From assembly GCA_905193485.1 (NCBI GenBank), contig CAJJOX010000065.1:1-10652 (forward strand): a stretch of DNA of 10,652 nt, given 5' to 3'. Positions 6,774-10,652 of the stretch are shown here, in pieces (the first letter of the stretch is position 1; each line of letters begins with the position of its first letter). The position numbers and the translations under genes were made by a program. Source of the DNA: an uncultured Porphyromonadaceae bacterium (GTDB taxonomy: Bacteria > Bacteroidota > Bacteroidia > Bacteroidales > Muribaculaceae). A model generated the notes under the pieces. The model saw nothing but the letters and a program-made list of their open reading frames with translations. It was not told the origin of the DNA and did not search any database.

Positions 6774-6805
6774 CAAAGTTAGCTTTTTATTCTCACTTGC
6801 ACAAC
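6774..6805 (-). promoter_or_regulatory. Candidate promoter with a perfect TAnnTTTG box
   Basis: On the minus strand GTTG (6805-6802) is followed after 20 bases by TAACTTTGC (6781-6773), the Bacteroidetes sigma-factor consensus with correct spacing. Transcription would start near 6767 and meet the terminator hairpin at 6726-6700 within about 70 bases. The surrounding 13 bases (6772-6784) are identical to those at the GHKL gene's promoter (10547-10559). Confidence 0.45.
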
Positions 6806-6853
6806 CGAATAACAATCCGATAATGCGAAAAGTGCGATTGTCATAAGTGATTT

Positions 6854-8110
6854 TTAAGTTTCCGCTGCTCCGAAACCGATTGAGCCGAGACTGTTGACGG
6901 CATCCATCTTCTGCTTGTCGAAAACATGGAGATACTTTTCGGTGGTGGTTATCCCGCAATGCCCCATAAGCTCTGACACTGTCTTTATGTTGACACCGTT
7001 GTCGAGCATATTGACCGCGAATGAATGTCTGCCGCAGTGCCATGAAATCCATTTTGTTATTCCAGCCTCCTTAACCCAACGTTTTAGATGCTTGTTGCAG
7101 GTCGAGTAATTCGGAAGCTTGAATATCAGTTCGTTTGGGTCGTATGGCTCGGAAGGCTTGCCTATCAGTGCAAGCAAATCATCGTTAAGTGGAAACGACA
7201 CGGCACTGTGTGAGCTTCTTGATTCCACTTTCTTCTGATTAAACCGCAGTGTCCGTGTGGAGGCATCCACATTCCCGTATGTAAGCAGTTTCACATCACA
7301 CCATCTTGTGCTGGTGAAAAGAGTGAATATGAAGGCTCGCTGGACTTCCTTGTGTTCGCCTTCATAGTGGGTGCCGACAAGCGTCCTAACCTCGTCGAGA
7401 GTGAGAACCTCTTTTGTAACCTGATTGCGGTCGTGTTTGACGGATATGCCCTTGCAGGGATTGCCGCGCATCAGACCTTCCTCTATCGCGTCAAGCACGA
7501 TGCGCTTGAAATAATGGTACATTTTGTTCGGACCCTCTCCCTTGCCGTTTGCCCGGAGGAATTCAGCGAATTTCAAGACAAGTTCCGGGGTTATGGTTTC
7601 CATGTGCAGGAATGTGTCATACTTGCTGTATCTCGGTGTTTCCTTGAGAAAACGGATGAAACGGTTGTAAGTCTGGACAACCGACTTACGGACATAGTAA
7701 GTGAACCTCTCCGATTCACATTTCTCCTTGAAATAGGCGAGAAAATTTGTCTGTCTGTCCTTTTTCAGCCTGTATCCGGCACGGTCTTCAAGAAACGCCT
7801 GCTCACGTTCAAAACGTATCTTCTCAGCGAGTGCCAGAGTGTTTTTATTCTGTATCCTTTCCTCTTGGTTTCTCGGATGAAGCCAGATATAGAGATTCAG
7901 ATTTTCTTTTCGGCGGTCATGCTTGACCTTGAATTTTGGTTTTCCTGCCATCGCCCCGGTGGTATAGAATACCTGATTCCCGTCCTCGTCAAGCACCGGG
8001 GATTCAGTGCGTCCGAGATAGTATTCCAGATAGAGGCTTGCGCGTCCGTCCTTCAGTTCGGACTGCTGGAGCTTCGGATTCTGCTTATTTCGCGTTTGGA
8101 TTTTCGCCAT
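6854..8110 (-). CDS. Tyrosine recombinase / site-specific integrase
   Basis: 418 residues, the usual length of Bacteroidales element integrases (IntDOT is about 411). Residues 1-115 form an arm-type DNA-binding region typical of this group (DGRASLYLEYYLGR, then KENLNLYIWLHPRNQEER). Residues 120-225 are the core-binding helical domain, and 230-418 the catalytic domain. The catalytic set looks complete: R269 in TSTRWCDV, K293 or K294 in FNQKKVES, H358 and R361 in WHCGRHSFA, H384 in LMGH, and the nucleophile Y393 in TTEKYLHV. It should integrate and excise the element by strand exchange between attachment sites. The ATG at 8110 lies about 20 bases after the predicted transcription start, with no Shine-Dalgarno sequence. 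The gene has its own promoter and terminator, so it is expressed separately from the HTH-DUF3987-relaxase operon. Confidence 0.93.
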   Translation of the reverse strand: MAKIQTRNKQNPKLQQSELKDGRASLYLEYYLGRTESPVLDEDGNQVFYTTGAMAGKPKFKVKHDRRKENLNLYIWLHPRNQEERIQNKNTLALAEKIRFEREQAFLEDRAGYRLKKDRQTNFLAYFKEKCESERFTYYVRKSVVQTYNRFIRFLKETPRYSKYDTFLHMETITPELVLKFAEFLRANGKGEGPNKMYHYFKRIVLDAIEEGLMRGNPCKGISVKHDRNQVTKEVLTLDEVRTLVGTHYEGEHKEVQRAFIFTLFTSTRWCDVKLLTYGNVDASTRTLRFNQKKVESRSSHSAVSFPLNDDLLALIGKPSEPYDPNELIFKLPNYSTCNKHLKRWVKEAGITKWISWHCGRHSFAVNMLDNGVNIKTVSELMGHCGITTTEKYLHVFDKQKMDAVNSLGSIGFGAAET

Positions 8111-8137
8111 TTATTGAGTAATTTTGTTGTTATAGAA

Positions 8138-8168
8138 CAAAGGTAGCCACACGTTGCGAAACGTGAAA
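8138..8168 (-). promoter_or_regulatory. Integrase promoter with an internal dyad
   Basis: TACCTTTG (8145-8138, minus strand) matches TAnnTTTG, and a poorer -33-like TTTC (8168-8165) lies 19 bases upstream. A perfect dyad, CACGTT-GCGA-AACGTG (8150-8165, plus-strand reading), fills the spacer between the two boxes. Protein bound there would exclude RNA polymerase, so this is a candidate operator for integrase control. Confidence 0.5.
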
Positions 8169-8198
8169 ATTGCCCTCAACATCTATTAACAACTGAAA

Positions 8199-8299
8199 TG
8201 TACTAATTGTGTACTAAATGCGAAAAACAGTCGAAAACACGGCAAATCAATCAAATGGCTAAATTCGCTAAATCATTGATATTATTTATATTTAGCCAT
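8199..8299. repeat. Clustered short repeats upstream of the integrase, possible attachment-region arm sites
   Basis: TGTACTAA occurs twice exactly 11 bases apart (8199-8206, 8210-8217), one helical turn. GCTAAAT occurs at 8258-8264 and 8267-8273 and inverted at 8290-8296; the outer copies form a perfect ten-base inverted repeat ATGGCTAAAT/ATTTAGCCAT (8255-8264, 8290-8299). The stretch is very AT-rich and holds no gene. Helically phased short repeats beside an integrase promoter are what arm-type integrase sites look like. Alternatively the larger inverted repeat could terminate the GHKL transcript, although it has no T tract. Confidence 0.4.
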
Positions 8300-8330
8300 A
8301 TCTAATTATATCGGTTTTCTATGCGTTGAG

Positions 8331-10523
8331 TTATTCGGTGTTTTGATTTGAAGTTGTGTCATTCAAAGAATTATCGCGTTCTGTTTCTTTAGGAGGAAAC
8401 AGTTTGGAAATAAATGTTTGATTTCGATGAATAGCTCGCTTAAGTAGTTCCGAATACTGAATAATCTCTATTTCCATTGAGCCATCACGAGCATAACCGC
8501 TATCATCTACAACATTAATATTTCGACGATAACAATAATTAAATCTTGGATCATATTTGAAATCTCCGTCTGCGGCTCTAACATCACGAGGTTCTAAAGC
8601 TTCCCCTATAAGGTAACCATAGAAAGTATCTATTACTATTTCTTCTTTAGTAAAATTACGCAAGAAGTAAGCATATTTTCTAATTTGAGCAATGTGCTGT
8701 GAAAGATTGGTCGTTGGAGTCTTTAATTCAATTATGATACATTTGTGTTCTGCCGGGAATAACAAGATGTCAGGACGTTTAACCATTCGGTTTTCTCCAA
8801 GAGAATGAAGATAACGATTCTCTTCCGCCGTAATACTCTCTTTGAAAACCGGTTCGCCATTTATTGTAACATCCTTAAGTTTATGTTCCGATAATCCAGA
8901 AAAGTAGATATATTCCTCATTTAAGAACCAGAGATTGCTACTTTCTGTCTCATCTGAACCTTGTGTAAATAGTAAATTGTGAAGACGCTTCTCATCTATA
9001 TTACGCTCTTGAGTTGATTGAGCTTCTGTTTCACCACGTAAAATCAACTCAAATAAATCGATAACCATTTTTCTATGAGCAATATACCTTGTTAGGGTAT
9101 TCCTGTCTTTAACAGGAATGCACTCACTCAATTCACCAACAATGTTGGAAAGCGTTGCGTGATAATCAGGAGATGTTGTATCTATCCCTTTCAGTTTATC
9201 TAAACAAGTTTGATAGGTGGCATCCGATTTTGCTATCAGCTTGGCATCATAGGAATAAGCTTTCTGAAGAATTTCCTCAACACTATCATCTGCGTTGATT
9301 TCGGCTAATGCATCATCAGATAATAGGTATTGGTCTTTTAATTGTTGAAGCCTTTGCTGATATTTTTCCTTTTGAGTTCCTATCTCATCAAAAAGTCTTT
9401 CAGCTGTTTTTGATACATTTTCCTCGATAGTTTCAGCTAAAAGTTGCGGACCGCTTACAAGACCATTGACCGCAGCCCGTCTAAACTCTTTTTTTGAAGA
9501 AATTTTTATATCCGCTCTGTCATCTCCAGCTAAGTCGTCAAAATATTGCCCAGTAAGTAAGAATAGATAGCGGTGATGGTCTATAGATTCATCAGCTTTA
9601 AGACAAGTTAATTTTAATCGAACTCCTTCTACAATTTCTTCTTTACTTGCAATTTTTATTTGGTTCTTTTTTAGAGTTGAAGCGGGAAGTCTATATGATC
9701 GTACTTCTACTTCTGCTGTTTCAGCAATTGTAGAGATATGTTTGCAATCCTCAGCAATTGTGCTTAATGGAAGTTCCAATGTAAAAGGTTCAACACTTGG
9801 AACAGGAGCATCATCATGCTTAATCTCTAACTGGTCTTCTAATGTATCATTGAAATAATATTCAATGATAATCTTTGGAAAATCAGTATGGGAGCAAAAA
9901 TAAATAACATAGTGGCTAATAATCGCCTCCCGCAGTTCCTCTATACTCAAATTATTATAAAAAGATCTATCGGTGCTATCGCGAAATTCTTTCAATAATA
10001 AACGAGTGGTTATATTTGAGGCATCTTCTATCAACCCCTCATTATCCAAACGAACGATGGCATTATTTGCTAAAAAACGTTCTTGCTTTGAGAGCGTAAA
10101 ATTTCTAAACGCAATTTTTTTGTTTTCATCGAAGTAGGTACTTTCATATTCGGCAGTTTGGAAAAAGTGAACCAACTGAATACGCCCCGACCCCAAATTA
10201 TTAAAACCCTTGCTATCATCCTTGAAAATTAAGAGTCGGCGGAAATTTTTATCATCGAACCCTATGCCATTATCTTCAACAACAATTTCATACATGTTGT
10301 CGCGTTCTTCCTGAAGATTCTTTCCATAATGCAGTTCGATACAAATGTATGGATCAAAAGATGCGCCTTCTCTTTTTCTTAGTTCTATAGCTTCAAGAGA
10401 ATTGGTAATAGCCTCAAAAATTGGCTGTAGCTTATTCCCAGATTTATACACGCTTTTAACGACCCCTTTCCATCTAAGGTCGCCAGATGTCTGGTACTGA
10501 GGATATTTTACAGGTTCACTCAT
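8331..10523 (-). CDS. GHKL-type ATPase with C-terminal PD-(D/E)XK nuclease signature, possible defence protein
   Basis: 730 residues from the ATG at 10523. A GTG at 10535 would add four residues but lies only ~7 bases from the predicted transcription start. Numbered from that GTG, the N-terminus has the Bergerat ATP-binding motifs: EAITNSLEA (E41, N45), VVEDNGIGFD (D88, G90, G92) and LGSGRIQLVHFF (G115, G117), as in MutL, Hsp90 and MORC ATPases. A middle region follows, with a helical, partly coiled segment (about 365-500). Near the C-terminus, RPDILLF (D589), IIELK (E603, K605) and QIRKY (Q617, Y621) form a D-(x13)-ExK plus QxxxY signature of RecB-like PD-(D/E)XK nucleases. No membrane segment or signal peptide is seen. 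An ATP-gated DNA-cutting role, such as anti-phage defence, is inference; I do not recognise a named family. The gene stands alone with its own promoter and is strikingly AT-rich (19 G/C in bases 10081-10140, against 35 in 4861-4920). Confidence 0.8.
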   Translation of the reverse strand: MSEPVKYPQYQTSGDLRWKGVVKSVYKSGNKLQPIFEAITNSLEAIELRKREGASFDPYICIELHYGKNLQEERDNMYEIVVEDNGIGFDDKNFRRLLIFKDDSKGFNNLGSGRIQLVHFFQTAEYESTYFDENKKIAFRNFTLSKQERFLANNAIVRLDNEGLIEDASNITTRLLLKEFRDSTDRSFYNNLSIEELREAIISHYVIYFCSHTDFPKIIIEYYFNDTLEDQLEIKHDDAPVPSVEPFTLELPLSTIAEDCKHISTIAETAEVEVRSYRLPASTLKKNQIKIASKEEIVEGVRLKLTCLKADESIDHHRYLFLLTGQYFDDLAGDDRADIKISSKKEFRRAAVNGLVSGPQLLAETIEENVSKTAERLFDEIGTQKEKYQQRLQQLKDQYLLSDDALAEINADDSVEEILQKAYSYDAKLIAKSDATYQTCLDKLKGIDTTSPDYHATLSNIVGELSECIPVKDRNTLTRYIAHRKMVIDLFELILRGETEAQSTQERNIDEKRLHNLLFTQGSDETESSNLWFLNEEYIYFSGLSEHKLKDVTINGEPVFKESITAEENRYLHSLGENRMVKRPDILLFPAEHKCIIIELKTPTTNLSQHIAQIRKYAYFLRNFTKEEIVIDTFYGYLIGEALEPRDVRAADGDFKYDPRFNYCYRRNINVVDDSGYARDGSMEIEIIQYSELLKRAIHRNQTFISKLFPPKETERDNSLNDTTSNQNTE

Positions 10524-10548
10524 ATGAGCTATCACTACTTTTAATGTG

Positions 10549-10594
10549 CAAAGTTAGCTATAATAGTTGAACAATGCAATATGCTGTGCAGCAT
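10549..10594 (-). promoter_or_regulatory. Promoter of the GHKL gene with an adjacent dyad
   Basis: On the minus strand ATTG (10580-10577) precedes TAACTTTGC (10556-10548) by 20 bases, matching Bacteroidetes promoters; transcription would start near 10542, giving a leader of about 20 bases to the ATG at 10523. Directly upstream of the -33 box is a 14-base dyad, ATGCTG-TG-CAGCAT (10581-10594), placed where an activator or repressor would contact the polymerase. Confidence 0.55.
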
Positions 10595-10652
10595 CAATCA
10601 GGGCTGACGCATCTTAATTTTTTACAACATCAAAACTTTTTAAGGCGTAAAG

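Noticed and set aside
7352..8146. 264-codon plus-strand frame opposite the integrase
   Set aside because: It is antisense to a well-supported integrase with complete catalytic residues and has no motif of its own.
10614..10652. Open frame of twelve codons at the right edge on the minus strand, ending FDVVKN and TAA
   Set aside because: It could be the end of a gene upstream of the GHKL gene, but twelve codons are too few to support a call and I recognise no family.
1..10652. CRISPR array, tRNA or rRNA gene, insertion-sequence ends
   Set aside because: I saw no regularly spaced repeats with unique spacers, no tRNA-like cloverleaf or rRNA stretch, and no terminal inverted repeats around a transposase.

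Overview
The window looks like a stretch of a Bacteroidales chromosome (Bacteroides, Prevotella or Muribaculaceae type) carrying an integrative mobilizable element. The reasons are promoter boxes of the TAnnTTTG type, an outer-membrane beta-barrel protein of the Bacteroidetes TonB-receptor-like group, and a module long associated with this phylum: tyrosine integrase, excisionase-type HTH protein, DUF3987 ATPase and MobV relaxase. The species cannot be named from the sequence.

Layout. Positions 2-64 hold what may be the tail of an unseen upstream gene. Positions 72-2165 (+) encode an intact outer-membrane beta-barrel protein, probably host sequence. A strong hairpin (2192-2229) separates it from the convergent element. 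On the minus strand, in transcription order, lie: a large GHKL-type ATPase with a C-terminal PD-(D/E)XK nuclease signature (10523-8331); a repeat-rich gap (8330-8111); the integrase (8110-6854); a promoter, palindrome and terminator cluster (6805-6690); a leader of about 620 bases with small ORFs and an alternative hairpin (to 6011); the HTH protein (6010-5588); the DUF3987 ATPase (5591-4248, ATGA overlap with the HTH gene); a 374-base gap full of hairpins that probably contains oriT; and the MobV relaxase (3873-2248).

How the parts could work together. The integrase moves the element in and out of the chromosome, the HTH protein probably assists or regulates excision, the DUF3987 ATPase probably serves processing or replication of the excised or transferred DNA, and MobV nicks oriT so that a co-resident conjugative element can transfer it. 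No mating-pore genes are present, so the element would be mobilizable and not self-transmissible. The GHKL-nuclease gene is much more AT-rich than the mobilization genes, has its own promoter and resembles a single-gene defence or restriction-type cargo; its function is unknown. Whether it lies inside or just outside the element is unresolved, because I found no convincing direct-repeat attachment pair.

The items most worth a second look are the GHKL / PD-(D/E)XK protein, and the leader before the HTH gene, where two segments can pair over a long range or one of them can fold into a local GAAA-tetraloop hairpin, with a 29-codon ORF ending inside the first segment. That arrangement suggests attenuation-type control of excision and transfer.
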